From Ctenosaura bakeri (taxonomy: Eukaryota; Chordata; Lepidosauria; Squamata; Iguanidae): a stretch of 64,000 nt of DNA. This document shows, piece by piece, positions 23,560-35,345 of this stretch. A program made the translations under genes and the position numbers. Numbering within the stretch: position 1 is the stretch's first letter; each line of letters begins with the position of its first letter. Below the pieces are notes generated by a model. That model was given only the letters and a program-made list of their open reading frames with translations. It ran no database searches and was not told the DNA's origin. The DNA lies in assembly GCA_948474755.1 (NCBI GenBank), contig CAOLHI010000078.1, forward strand, positions 744,001 to 808,000, in the 5' to 3' direction.

Positions 23560-24245
23560 ACTGAAGTAGATCATCTTGAAGCTGGTGTGACTTTGCACTC
23601 ACAAAGCCCTCCTGGCCTCCGGCAGTTTGTAGGGGGGAGGGATCATGACTTGCCTTGGACCACCTTGAAGCTACCTCCCAACTCAGTCAGGGCTGACCTC
23701 CTGCAGTGAGGTGGCTTTATGCAAGTGGAAGTGAATTTGCAGCTTCCTCAGCCTGGGAGGGCTCCTTGCTGCTCTGTACATCCCTTCAGCACTGGGAGCT
23801 TCCCAGATGCCTGGGTGTGAGAGCTGTTGTCTCTAAGGATCCTCCAGAACTGAGGAAAATAGTGAGCTGTGGGTAAAGCTGTGTTGGTCACTTCTTACAG
23901 CAGTCCTGAAACCTATACAATCTATATTGTACAACCTATATTATTTATATTATTGCATGTTGGATTTATTATTTATATCTGTATAGTGCATTTTTTATAG
24001 GTTGTACAGCATATATTCCTTTTCAGGACAGTTTATTCATGTAGGAGACTTTCCTGTTCTTGGTTTGTTTTGTTGTCCACTTCTTAAAGTTGGCACGGCT
24101 TTGCATCCATAGGCCTTCCTGGCCTCTCGCAGTTTGCGAGGAGGGTGCAGTGGGGTGTTTCTCTCCTTGCTTGCTAATGATATAGTGAGACAGGAACAAG
24201 GACCAAAAGCACACATCTCCTTCACTCCCTTTGTGTGCCAGCATT
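23560..24245. repeat. composite unit with direct repeats and central AT-rich palindrome
   Basis: Similar blocks lie at 23594-23640 (CCTCCTGGCCTCCGGCAGTTTG) and 24110-24140 (CTTCCTGGCCTCTCGCAGTTTG). Between them is an imperfect palindrome at about 23897-24032, starting GTCCTGAAACCTATACAATC and ending in the complementary CCTTTTCAGGAC. Family not recognised. Confidence 0.45.
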
Positions 24246-24508
24246 GCCTTCAGTGCTGGCCTATTTAAACTAGTGTTGCCTGTTACTGGTGAAACAAGGA
24301 AATGTGATTCAGTATCATTCTACTAGCCAGTGTCTTAAACTAGTTTAAGTTTAAAGCCTTGGTTAGTAGATTGATTTTAAACCAGTTTTCCATTTCTTTG
24401 GTTATGAAAAGAGCTGCACAGAAATGAAGTAAAGGGAGGAAGTGGTGTTGAGAGTGGGCTTATTCTGCACAAAATGGCTCACTATTTGTAATATCACCTC
24501 TTTTGTGC

Positions 24509-24757
24509 TGCTTCAGAGACTAGAACACAAACCAATGGATTCAAACTGCATTAAAAGAGATTGCACCTAAAATATTAGGAAGAACATCTTTAAGAACTGT
24601 TTGATGGTGAAATAGGTTGCCTCAGGGTTGTGTGTGAACTCTTCTTCTTTGGAGGTCTGTAAACAAGGTATTTTTCAGGGGTGCTTGGGTTGTGTATTCC
24701 TGCATCACAGAGGTTTGGCTCAGTCCTTGTATCCCCTTCCAACTCTGTGAAGTGTAA
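24509..24757 (+). mobile_element. CR1 LINE 3' tail, very degraded
   Basis: CAGAGACTAGAACACAAACC, AATGGATTCAAACTGCA and the end CCCCTTCCAACTCTGTGA follow the 3' end of CR1 ORF2 and its UTR, with many changes. 5'-truncated as usual for CR1. Confidence 0.7.
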
Positions 24758-26564
24758 TTTTGGGAAAAAAGGGGAAAAAACAAAGGGGAAGGGGAATAAC
24801 GAGTAATAAAAAAAAGACATGTAAATGTCTGTGAGAAGCTTTTGCATGATAGAACTGGATGGCTTTTAAACCTGCTCTTGTGACATCATTTTGCATTATG
24901 AAGTCATCTGGCATTCATTGTTTAGGGTAGAAATTAGTAATTGGCTAGTAAGGAATGGAAAGTGTAAGAGCTGTACAAGACCATTCATTTAGGTGGAGTA
25001 GAAGAGAACTTTTTAGAAGACTGTCTCTAAGTCTACTTACAGAACTGACTGTCCCAAAATATACTAAATATAAGTCCCCCTGAACTTGGTGCATCTTAAA
25101 ATTTTAAGATTGATACCCTAATACTAATTGTATCTTTTTGGATGAAAGCACAGTATTGCTTCCTCTAAATGTGAACAGAGGTGGTCAAATGCCAGCAAGG
25201 AAGGAGGGCAAAATGAAGACAATGAGAAAGGAGAGTTGGAGGAAGGGTCAGTGGAGGAATACTTTAGTTGGGCTTGGTATGGTTTATGGAATCAGGGAAA
25301 ACAACGTGGCTGGAACCCTGAGCAGGAGCACTTCAGGGTGTAAGGTACACTGCAGCACTTCATTGTTGCACAGCAACTGAACAGTCTAATTCTTGTAAGC
25401 ACCCAAAGGCCACCAGTTGTATTTGTCTGTTTCTGCAAATATGCCTCAGAGGTACCATGGACATGTTGTAAGTCTATAGAGGGTCAGAAGTTTTGATCTT
25501 GTGATGACTGTCATATAGAGGTATTGGTGACAGTGAGAACAGATCTTTGCAAAAGGGGAGGTGGCGACGGTCAGTTGAAATGTCTTACTCATTAGATGAA
25601 TGTACAGTATTGTAAGCAATACTAAGGTAAGTGTGGCTGTCATTGGAAGGTGTGTCTTGATTGGCCCAGAACTCTCCTGTTTGTGCATATATTGATATAT
25701 GCAAAGTGCTCCTTTGCATGGTTGCTGAGTGTACAACGGGGACTGGCATAGCAAGGCTTTGTTGCCTCTGTATATGCTCACTTGACAATAACAAGCCATA
25801 TCTTTTTCTCTTCTGCACAACCATTAAAAGTAGACACCCCTCTTTTTTTATCTACGCTAACAGTAGTAGAGTAAAACCATCTATCTCTAGACCTTTTTTC
25901 TGTATCTTCACATGTCAGGAACACATTTCTCTTGAAAAACTGAGAAGCCTGTTTGTCTCCTAGAAAGCAAGGCTTATTGAATTTAGTAGGGCTTCCTCTT
26001 AGGTGAATGCATATAGATTTCTGTCAAACAGATCCAGACAGTAGTATGATTTTTCCCCACTTAGGAAATATTAGTATGGTAGCAAAGGTCAGAGGGATGG
26101 AAAGGGTGGAGGCTAATTTTGTTCCTGTCATTGTTACCCTAGTATCACCAGTTTCTTAAAAATCCAGTGACATTAATGACTGAAGATTCACTTTTTAAAA
26201 TGAAATATAAAGGCAAAAATAGAAATGTTGGTTGATGACATTTGGTTTTGTAAAAGGAAATACTATGGGGAATTCCCTGTGTTTCATTATTAAAGAAAGC
26301 TTAACCATAATGTTTTCAGCAGGGGCTCACTCATAGGTTCTTACTCCTAGATAACTATTAATTGTATCATAGTCTTACAGTGAAAACTTGTGAGGGTCTG
26401 CTGAGAAGCAAGTCCTGTTGAGTTCAGTAAACTGTGTAGGATTGCAGCCTTATAGTATAGTTGTGTGGGAATGTCCAGCTGTTATTGGATTACAACTCTC
26501 ATCATTCGTTGGTAACATAGCTAATGGTGAGCTTTAATGTTAGTCTCACTATCTTCTGCACTAT

Positions 26565-27097
26565 TCAGGCCTCATCTGGAGTACTGTGTTCAGTTCTGTG
26601 TGCCTCACCTTAAGAAGGATATGGGCAAGTTGGAGCAGGTTCAAAAAAGGGCAACGAGAATGATACGTGATATGGAGAATAAAGCATATGACGAAAGACT
26701 GAAAACCTTTTTTTCCCCCAGCTTGGTGAAGAGAAGATTGAGGGGTCACATGAATTGCACTCTTTAAATACTTCAAGAGCTGTCACAGAGTGGAAGGGGC
26801 ATCCCTCTTCTCTGCTGCTGCAGAGGATAGGACCAGGTCTAATGGTTTGAAATTACAGGAGAGTAGATTTTGATTGTACATTAGAAGGAAATTCTTGACA
26901 GTGAGAGTGGTTCAGCAGTGGAACCAATTGCCTAGAGAAGTGGTAGGGTCTACTTCTTTGAACATCTTCAGAAATTGTCTGGACAGCTACCTGCTTGGAA
27001 TGCTTTAGTTTTGGAGATCCAGCACTGAGCAGGGGGTTGGACTTGATTGCCCAGGAAGGGGGTTGCCCATGAAGCCCATTCCAACTCTATGATTTTA
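26565..27097 (+). mobile_element. CR1 LINE 3' end
   Basis: Starts in the last part of the reverse transcriptase reading frame: GGCCTCATCTGGAGTACTGT corresponds to the PHLEYCVQF-type motif seen in translation at 26562-26600. It continues through the AGGGCAACGAGAATGAT region to CCATTCCAACTCTATGATTT. One frame carries HLEYCVQFCVPHLKKDMGKL before frameshifts break it. An old, dead copy. Confidence 0.88.
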
Positions 27098-27147
27098 TTA
27101 ATCCTCCATTTAAATATTTGGGATTGATTCCATGGTAACTAAACATT

Positions 27148-27318
27148 CTGAAGGCAGCAGACCCCATCTGTTATTAGACATTGAGCAGGGTCAGCCCTGG
27201 TTATATGTGGAAGGGAGATAGCCAGAGAATACCCATTGCTGTACTCAAAGGAAGGCAGCAGCAAACCTCCTCTGAGTAAATCTTGTTAAGAAAACTCTAG
27301 AATAATGTCCCCATAAAT
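27148..27318 (+). mobile_element. 5S rRNA-derived SINE, first unit
   Basis: GCAGGGTCAGCCCTGGTTAT and the following GGGAGATAGCCAGAGAATACC match the internal promoter half of 5S rRNA with SINE-type decay. A CTCTGAGTAAATCTTGTTAA block shared with Sauria SINE tails follows. A second, better preserved unit begins ten bases later. Confidence 0.65.
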
Positions 27319-27327
27319 CAAATGATT

Positions 27328-27557
27328 ACACTGAAGGTACCAGATCTTGTCTGATCTTGGAAGCTAAGTGGAATTAGCTCTGGTTAGTATTGGATGGGAG
27401 AGCACCAAGGAATACCAGGTGCTCTAGGTTATATTTCAGAGTAAGGAACTAAAAAAACCACCTCTGAGTATTCCTTGCCTTAAAAAAACGCACAAAACTA
27501 TGAAATTCATGGGTCGCGATAAGTTGACAGGCAACTTAAAGGCACACACACACGTTA
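27328..27557 (+). mobile_element. 5S rRNA-derived SINE, second unit with Bov-B-type tail
   Basis: The head CAGATCTTGTCTGATCTTGG, AAGCTAAGTGGAATTAGCTC, TGGATGGGAGAGCACCAAGG, AATACCAGGTGCT is clearly 5S rRNA. The body goes on to TTGACAGGCAACTTAAAGGC and a CACACACA end, the tail form used by Bov-B-mobilised SINEs. It is a retroposon, not a 5S gene: several bases of the internal promoter are changed and the tail is fused on. Confidence 0.85.
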
Positions 27558-30544
27558 GATTTAACTTGAAGCTGAATTAACAACAGAGCAACTGGAAATT
27601 GCAGCATTATACTCTGTTTACTTCTTCTGTGTTTAATTCATTTGGGTTAGCTAAGAACAGTTTGAAAAGAATAAATGAGACAAATGGTTTGAAAGGAATT
27701 TTTCAGTATAAATAAATCACTAATAAATCAAGATTCTTGAAGAACACTGAACAGATTGTTCCTGAACAGTTCCTGGATTAAAAAATGATGTTTTTTCTAC
27801 ATAATTGAGCTGGTATGCCAGTCGTCTCTCTGAGCCTCATTCCGTATGTAAATGGGATTGAAAGCTTGTAACCACAGGCTACTTGAAGAAGGGAAGAAGG
27901 TAAATCTGTTAAATCTGCAGTTGAGTGGGTTACTCTCAAGTACCATCCTAAGAAGGCAGCTGATTGTTTGTGAAGCTTATTCCCTACACATTAGCACATG
28001 CCTGTGGTTTGCAGAATATGACATATGCATGCTGTTTTGCTGTCTCCACATCTCTGGCTAGGTCTGTTCCAGGCATTTCCCACAATAATTCCTGGTCAGT
28101 GACCTCAGCAGGGGCTGGTTGATGTAAAGGCTTAGTGTGTCCCTCCTGAACTCAAAGCACCCTGATGTTATCATTGTACATGCAGCAGTTGCTGACTTCA
28201 GAAAAGTTGTGTGTGTGTATGTTTAACAAACAGAGACAAATCTAGCACTATTGTCATGACTACTGAATTGCCATTGTTTTGTAACAAGGAAATCTGGCCC
28301 TTGCTTTTGACAGAAAAATTATATTTTTTGAAATCATCTCTGTTTTGTTGTTTTATGTAAATCATCTCTTTAATACTGAAAGAGGTGACTTAGCTTTAGT
28401 TACTTGTGTATCTTTAATATTTTGATTATTTACAATCTCTTTCTCTTGCTTCCTTTTCTTACTGTAACACAAAAAAGTGCACTGCTAAAATTTTGCATGG
28501 TGGCAGTAATTTTAGCTTCGAAAGAAGAGTAGCACTTGGCTAAATAGTTCCTTGAATTTTAAACAGGGAGCAGGCACTCTTGCACTCCACTTTGCTAGTG
28601 GTACTATCATGAGGCTGTCAGGGAGGTGTGAAACTGGTTTCTGTGGAAATACAAAAGCATGTTGCATCAAGAGATGACTAAGCATTTAACTTTATTTTTA
28701 TAAACAGCCTGTGGGTAACTATGGGACAGTCCAAACAGCTTTAACAGAGATTATGGTGGTTGTTGGGAAAAGTAATATTTAACATACTTGGCTTCTTGCT
28801 TTTCAAATAAGCGCCAAGCACCTAAACCTGTTTTTCTGGGTAGATGTACATGCCATTGCCTGGATCACTCCAAACCAGATGCTGTTGTCAGTGACAGTGG
28901 ACAAAAGCATGTGGACACTCCTTCTTCCACTCTTGTGTCTTGACTCCTCTCATATTTTCCTGGTTCCAGAGCCTGTGTAAGCTGTGTGTGGAACACTTGG
29001 CCAGCTGCCCTGGGAAGGAGCTGGCTCCTTTTAAAAATTGATTTGATCTGTAGTGGGTGGACAAGTAGCATTGGATGGACAATTAGTATTGTAATACCCT
29101 ACAATCCCCCTACAAAATATCCTGGCTGGGGCATTCTGGGAGTTGTAGTTCCAAAAAAGTAGTTTTCTAGTCTGCGGCACTAACACTAGCTTTACCTTCA
29201 AACCATGGTTTGCAAAATGATTTCAGAAAATGGATTAGAGTCTAATTTAAGACAACTGTTACTACAATTTACACACTTTGGGCTTCATAGCAAGCTATGA
29301 TTGGAGAAATTAAAAGAGACAAGGGAGGGATCAGCTTGCTAGAAAATAAGGAAAATTCATGGCACTTTGCTGGTTCTCCATAATTTTGTTTGGAGGATTG
29401 CTGTGGTGATCAGTGAAATGAATTATCTGTGAATTAATGAACAGAGAGATCTGGGTTCTAATTTGGACTTCATATCATCTCAAGGCCCCTGGATATGCTA
29501 CCAAGGATTCATTTGTTTGCCCATCTTGCAGTATGAAGTAATAATATGGTTTTTGCTATAACAAATTGTTTTTATAATTTTGTGACTTCTTGCTTGGTCT
29601 TTTTTCCTGTTGTGGTTTTAAAGTGTGATTTATTTCTATACTTTTTTACATGAGCTGCCTGGAGTTCTTGACAGTGATATGGAAAAATGTAAGGTGTAAA
29701 TACATAACTAAAATAAATTTAAGACAGATAGTGTGAATTGGAGTTTACTGGCAGATATGGCATACATTTCTCAAGCACCCTCAGATCTTACACAAATTAA
29801 GTCACTACATACAATATTCAGCCTCAGTATTAAGCCCCTGCACTCAATATTATATCACATCCTACAGACTGAAAAGCAGCTTTGCAGGAATTGAAGGGCA
29901 TGCCTAGGGTGTGACTAGGTTTACTGACCATCTGTGGATGTATTGATTCCATGTGACTTGAATCTTGTTCACTTGGTTGATTGAAGGCTGAACTGCATGT
30001 GACAAACATTTCTGTAGTTTGCCTTCTTTGGTTATTGTTGTTTTAAGAAGCAGATGCAGGAACAGAGAGCCAAGAAAATGGCTCTTCCTGTCATTTTGTT
30101 GTTCAGAAATCCACCTAGTCCTAGCAGCTTTGTCAGCCTCAGGAGAAAACTGAAGGAACCCTGTGTGTTTTTCCCAATAGAGAGAAAAGCAGCTGAGGGG
30201 AAAGATAATATGGAGTAGGCAAATGGAAGAAAAGAGAAATTGAGTGTCCCCAAAATATACTGATCTCTTCCTCCCAGTTTTAGTATCTTATTGCTAATTT
30301 TCATTTAAAAAGAAATCTTTTTGGTAGGAAGGATTACAGAATATCACTTTGCACGGGTCCAGTACAGATTTGGAGCTGGCCTCGGAATTGCTGATCTAAT
30401 GCAGTGACATGCTTTGTATGCATAACATTCAGCACCTTGCATTTCCTGTTAATCTGGGATAGCAAGATTGGGAACACCCTCTGCCTAAAACTTTGGAGAA
30501 CCTCTGCCAGTTGGAGTAAATGAACCAATAGTTGGAGCTAGGAA

Positions 30545-30655
30545 AAAGTTAGTTCTTTGGATGACAACTCCCTGAATCCCAGCCAGCCAGCATGTCCAGT
30601 GGCCGTGCTGTCTGGACCATGTTGTGGAAGTTGTAGTCCAGAAACTCTGCTAAGG
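30545..30655. repeat. snap-back MITE fragment
   Basis: GGATGACAACTCCCTGAATCCCAGCC faces GGACCATGTTGTGGAAGTTGTAGTCC, an imperfect inverted repeat of the dispersed ACTACAACTCCCA type. Confidence 0.6.
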
Positions 30656-31552
30656 TCTGGTTTCAGGATAAGGCAACTTCTTGTGGAGGGATGGTTGAGT
30701 AAAGGATGAAGTGTGAGCAAAGAAAAAATTTCAGTTTGGCCAAGTTCTTGGCATAATCTGTATGAGCATTTCGTCTTTACAGATTGATCCATTTTCAGCA
30801 TTTACAAATCAATTTTTGAAAATTGCTCTCCCTCTGGTACACAGAACTGTATGCTCAGCTTGCAGGCAGCATGGAATATTTTGGTGTTGGCTGAAAAGCA
30901 AAGAACCCATATACCAGTCGAAGATTTGCTTAGCAACAAGTTAAAATAGATCAGAAGTTGTACTTGAACCTTTGGATCCATTTCTAGCTGTGCTTCTTTT
31001 TTTGTATAGAATTGGGTGTATAATCCTTAGAAAAACACTCTTTTATGTATGAATACTATGTCAGTGAAGCAGTTTGTTTTCTTTAGAAACCAAACTCTTA
31101 GAAGATCCAGCTGATTTTAGTCTTTCTGTGTTTGAAAATTGACTTTTCCCCAGGTGTCTTCTGCTTAAACAAACACGGTTCCTCTAAGGATGTGCCTCTA
31201 AATAGTCAAACAATAACAGTTAAAGAAACTCTTAAGTTCCTTTTGATGAAAGCAGCTGTAGTGTGCAATTTCTAGCAAAATGATGGGGATGTATAGGGAG
31301 AGATTGCTAGCCAAATTTCCTTTTAACAGTGCCATAACAAGGAGTTCAACAGGTAGAGCTTTCCAACTTTATCTCCACACTGTGTCAGGCTCGATGTCTT
31401 TGTACTGTTCCCTATGAGTGAGTGAGTTTGTTTGTTATAAGGAGAGTTGGTGTCCAGCCTGTAGCTAATGGACCACGTATTACTGACTGACTCTAATAGC
31501 CAGTGCTTGTGTTGGTGCAGTTAGTCACAACTGTTAACTTCATCAGTTAAGG

Positions 31553-31978
31553 CAGAGCTTTCCAAACTTTTCATGCTGGTGACACACTTTTTAGACATGA
31601 ATCATTTTACAACACAGTAATCCAGTGTTATGTATTGTAAATAAATAAATAAAGCATGAAGTATAAATCATATATTTTTAAAAATATAATGAAGATATGC
31701 TGTGTCCCCTTACATTTCATTCTTACAAGTTATTTATGTGTCCATAGTAACTAGCAAACCAGAGGTTAAACCAACTAACTGCCAGCCTTCCCGGGGTCTT
31801 TCTCAGCCTAGGGCGGCAGCAGCAGCAGCAGCAGTGAGAGAGGCAGTCCTTTTACTCGAGCTGGGCCCGCTGCTGCCGCCCTCACCGGGGTATTTCTCGG
31901 CCTGGGGTGGCAGCGACACATGTACACACTGCAGCCGACACACTAACGTGTCGCAACAAACAAGTTTGGAAAGCTCTG
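31553..31978. mobile_element. hAT-type non-autonomous transposon
   Basis: The left end CAGAGCTTTCCAAACTTTTC and right end AAGTTTGGAAAGCTCTG are inverted repeats, flanked by a perfect 8-bp target duplication AGTTAAGG (31545-31552 and 31979-31986), the hAT signature. The 426-bp interior has an (AAAT)n run and a (CAG)n tract near 31813-31835 in a GC-rich block. No transposase. Confidence 0.9.
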
Positions 31979-32705
31979 AGTTAAGGGGATAGGAGAAAGA
32001 GGTAGTGATTCAACTGAGACCTCACCTCATCACTTGATTTCCTCTTGAAGTCTCAAAGAAAAATTACAATGGTGGTAACCTACCTTAGATCTCTGCCTGT
32101 GTAATCAGCATATCCAGGGCCCAGACCTCATCCCAGTTGATTGATAAAGTAAATAGAGAGAAAGACGGTGTTGAGGATTGAGGTCAGCTACTCTCCCCTC
32201 CGTTTTAAAGGGGAATGTCATGCACATGGGGTCTGTGGTTGTTAGTCACAGGATATGGAAGCATTTCTTTTTATTTTTATTTAACTGTTAAATTAATTAA
32301 AACATTTAACTCTGCCCTTCAGCTCAAAAGACTACCAGAGCCTTTGTACTACAATGCTCAGAATGCCTTCGCCAGCTTAATCAGGGGCCATGCTGGATGG
32401 AGGACTTTAAGAGATATAGTCCCAAAAGGTATCTGTAAAGTGAAAGGACTCGCACAGCTCATTTTCCATGCACTTTTTTTTAGCAGATTGTGTGGATGAA
32501 TAATTTTATTTATGTTTATATTTTCATCCAATTAAAATATTCTCATGCAGCCTCTGAATATATGCAGTTTGCCATTGTGGCTCACAATGTTTAAAAAGTA
32601 GCAAACATACAATAACAAGAGAAACAGATAATAAAGGAGGAATACCATGATAAATCTGAAACAACCACAAGATTTCCGTGGAGCATTTGGAACATCCCTC
32701 AAGAC

Positions 32706-33733
32706 CAGCGGTTCTCAACCTGTGGGTTGCGACCCCTTTCGGGGGTCGAACGACCCTTTCACAGGGGTCACCTAAGACTATCGGAAAATATGTATTTCTG
32801 ATGGTCTTAGGCTCCATTTCCTCCTCGGTGGTGGTGCGCAAGTGCGAGCCACGCACTCGGGTCCTCCTACCCACTTTGGCGGGAGCACCTCCCGCCAAAG
32901 GGGGCAGGAGGATGCGAGCACATGGCTTGTGCTTGCGCACCACCACTCCTGGGCCTTTTCCACACGTTACCTTATTGTGGAGGTGGGGGGTGCCATTCGT
33001 GCAAGCAGGGTCTTGCTCGAGGCGCTCTCTTCACTGCTCCTTCATCCTGCAGCTGGCTTCCTGGTCGCGCGGCCGCCCTGCCCCTTCCTTCCGCAGTGCA
33101 CTCGCATCCTCCTGCCCCCTTTGGTGGGAGCATGTGCGGCCACAGCATCACCACAACAGGAGAGGTGGTGCACAAGTGCAAGCCACGCGCTCGCATCCTC
33201 CTGCCCCCTGTTCAGAAGGGACTGAAATCGCTATCCTTCTCTGCTACCGGGAGAACCTCCCATCTGACGGGCCAGCTTGGGGAGGCGGCAGCAGCACAGG
33301 GGGCAGGTCCCCTCCTCGCCATGGCCCCTGCCCCACTAGCCATGGAGGGGACGCTGCAGAAGGGCCGGGGGGCCGCAAGGCGGCACTTTTCCAGGGGGCG
33401 AGCTGTGCCCATCACAAAAGACATAGGCGCTGGGATTCCTCCCCCCTCCAGCCAGGGTCAACACTCTGGAAACTTTTCCCACACTGCCCCCCCCAGCAGA
33501 AACGAGAGTGAAGCAGAAGCAGAGCCCGGGGGGGGGTTTCTCGGAGTTTTTTCCCGGGGGAGACGCGTGGCTCCTCTTTCCCTCCCTGCCCACCCCCCTG
33601 TTCCTGTCCAGCGAGGCGGCCTTTGCCAGGGGGGAAGCATCGTAAATAATAAATAAATAATTTTATGGTTGGGGGTCACCACATGAGGAACTGTATTAAA
33701 GGATCACAGCATTAGGAGGGTTGAGAACCACTG
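32706..33733. mobile_element. SPIN-type hAT transposon with GC-rich internal cargo
   Basis: The ends CAGCGGTTCTCAACCTGTGG and GGTTGAGAACCACTG are those of the SPIN (Space Invader) hAT family, and a perfect 8-bp duplication CTCAAGAC flanks them (32698-32705 and 33734-33741). The first 110 and last 90 bp follow SPIN non-autonomous elements. The middle (about 32815-33640) is GC-rich and foreign to SPIN: a roughly 120-bp inverted repeat centred near 32886, a block from 32957 that begins like the GCCCTTT-ended elements at 4196, and a repeated CGCATCCTCCTGCCCCC word. Open frames across it are GC artefacts. Confidence 0.9.
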
Positions 33734-34477
33734 CTCAAGACCATTAAAAACTTGGGTAAATAAAACTGTTTGATATGTGACACTTAAACACCATAAGATC
33801 TGGAGCCAAATAAATGGAGAAGAGGACGGACATTGCTGGGTTGTGTATCACAAGGCTGTGGTCCTTGTTATTCACCCACTAGACCTCATAAAATGGGAGC
33901 AATCAGAGATAAGTCTGATAAAGAAAGCAACTGAGCACAGTTTCGTACAGAGCTGACCCAGGTCACTCTTTTCACAACTTAGTTACTAAAGTTTTACAAA
34001 CAGTTTAAACCAGGAGCTCATTTTATTTTATGGGAATCTATCCATCTTCTGTGAAGAAAGTACAGGTATCCTTGATTAGTGTCTTCTGCCAATGGCTCTA
34101 TGAGTACATGCATATGGCTCCTTCTTGACCAATGAACTCAAGCAGCATCTACTTCAAAGATGATGTCCACTTCTTACAAAAGACTAGCGTATATACCCAC
34201 CATTGCCTGGGATTTTATTTTCTCATAGGTAATACTGGTTCAAAAGATTTGAAATCCTGTGTCTCTAATTCCCCAAACCATCTTGTCCAGTACCTGTAAT
34301 TTTTCCCCATATTCCCCAATCCGATATGTACTCAGAGTTATTAACATACCCAGGTTGGGTTCTTGAGGGAATATGCTGTTCCCCTCCTTGCTGCTAGGCC
34401 TCATCTCTATAGCAGCTGGCCTATTCAAGACAGTCATAGTTGACTGAGGCCCAAGAGCATTCTGGCTGAGCATTCTA

Positions 34478-34512
34478 AAGGCCCCTCCCTAAACTGCAAA
34501 CCCCAGGACTCT
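34478..34512 (-). mobile_element. fragment of GCCATTTCC foldback MITE
   Basis: AGGCCCCTCCCTAAACTGCA followed by AACCCCAGGA is the right-arm core of the family seen at 19991-20169. Only about 35 bp remains. Confidence 0.6.
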
Positions 34513-34739
34513 TCTTAGGCAGCCAGTCAAATGAGGTCTTCACCTGACATACCCAATCATATAAGGTCTTCTCCTAACACAGACAAACAAACTTTGACTT
34601 TTATATATTAGATGGCAACATCAGGAGAGGAACCATAATTTTGAAAGGAAATCTTTTCCACAAAAGACAGAGGACAAGTAATAACCAACAACACATTCCA
34701 TCTGCGGTAGATTTCCATCCAGCATTTCCTAACAATTAG

Positions 34740-35345
34740 AGAAAGATGTCTGTTGTTAGCAAATTCTGAACATCTTGTTAGCGTCATCAGCAAGCCCGTC
34801 CTTATAACTTTCCACCTGCCACCAAATCTACAGAGATTGCTGGTAAAAGTTGTCATGAAAAACAGGCAGCAATCTAGGATTGCACCTTGTGATTCAAAGC
34901 ATTGTCTCACCTGTAAGTATCTTAAGCAGACTGTCACTTTTAGGAGTACAGTGACTTGGCAGGACCTACTATATTAAACAACACATCACTTGCCAGAGCT
35001 GTAATCTTATTTGTGTGATTGAATGAAGGCATACAGGATGTCATCTGCAATATGTGGGAAAAGCAACTACAGATGTATGTGTTTCAGGAACCACAGGTTT
35101 GCAATCCTGTCCAGGAAGCTGTAGCAACCAGTCGCCAGGCATTTCAACTTGCAACATCATAGCTTCTCTGATTTCTCTCCTTTTGCTACTGAGGTTCTAC
35201 CTCCTTCAGGCATTTTGAATAAAAGTGAGAATTTTTGGATTCTTACACTTAAGACCCTAAATCTTAGATGCCATTCAGTTTCATCTTTAGCAACTGAAGA
35301 AGGCAGAAGCCAAAACATTTGGCTTATTTTATAGTTCCGGTTGTT
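34740..35345 (+). pseudogene. Penelope-like retroelement remnant (RT end and GIY-YIG region)
   Basis: Translation of 34753-34975 gives a PPNLQRLLVKVVM motif followed by a Cys pattern (CDSKHCLTCKYL) typical of the linker between reverse transcriptase and GIY-YIG nuclease in Penelope-like elements. Further on, broken frames contain NHRFAILSRKL, PVARHFNLQHHSFSDF and NFWILTLKTLNLR, which match the C-terminal GIY-YIG part of vertebrate copies. There are several stops and frameshifts (for example near 34977 and 35120). 5' parts are missing or too decayed to follow. Confidence 0.75.

Noticed and set aside
27328..27430. Functional 5S rRNA gene
   Set aside because: Mutated promoter half and a fused SINE tail; it is a retroposon head.
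32678..33656. 277- and 244-residue frames
   Set aside because: Lie within the SPIN-type hAT cargo, cross its left end, and show no domain; GC artefact.
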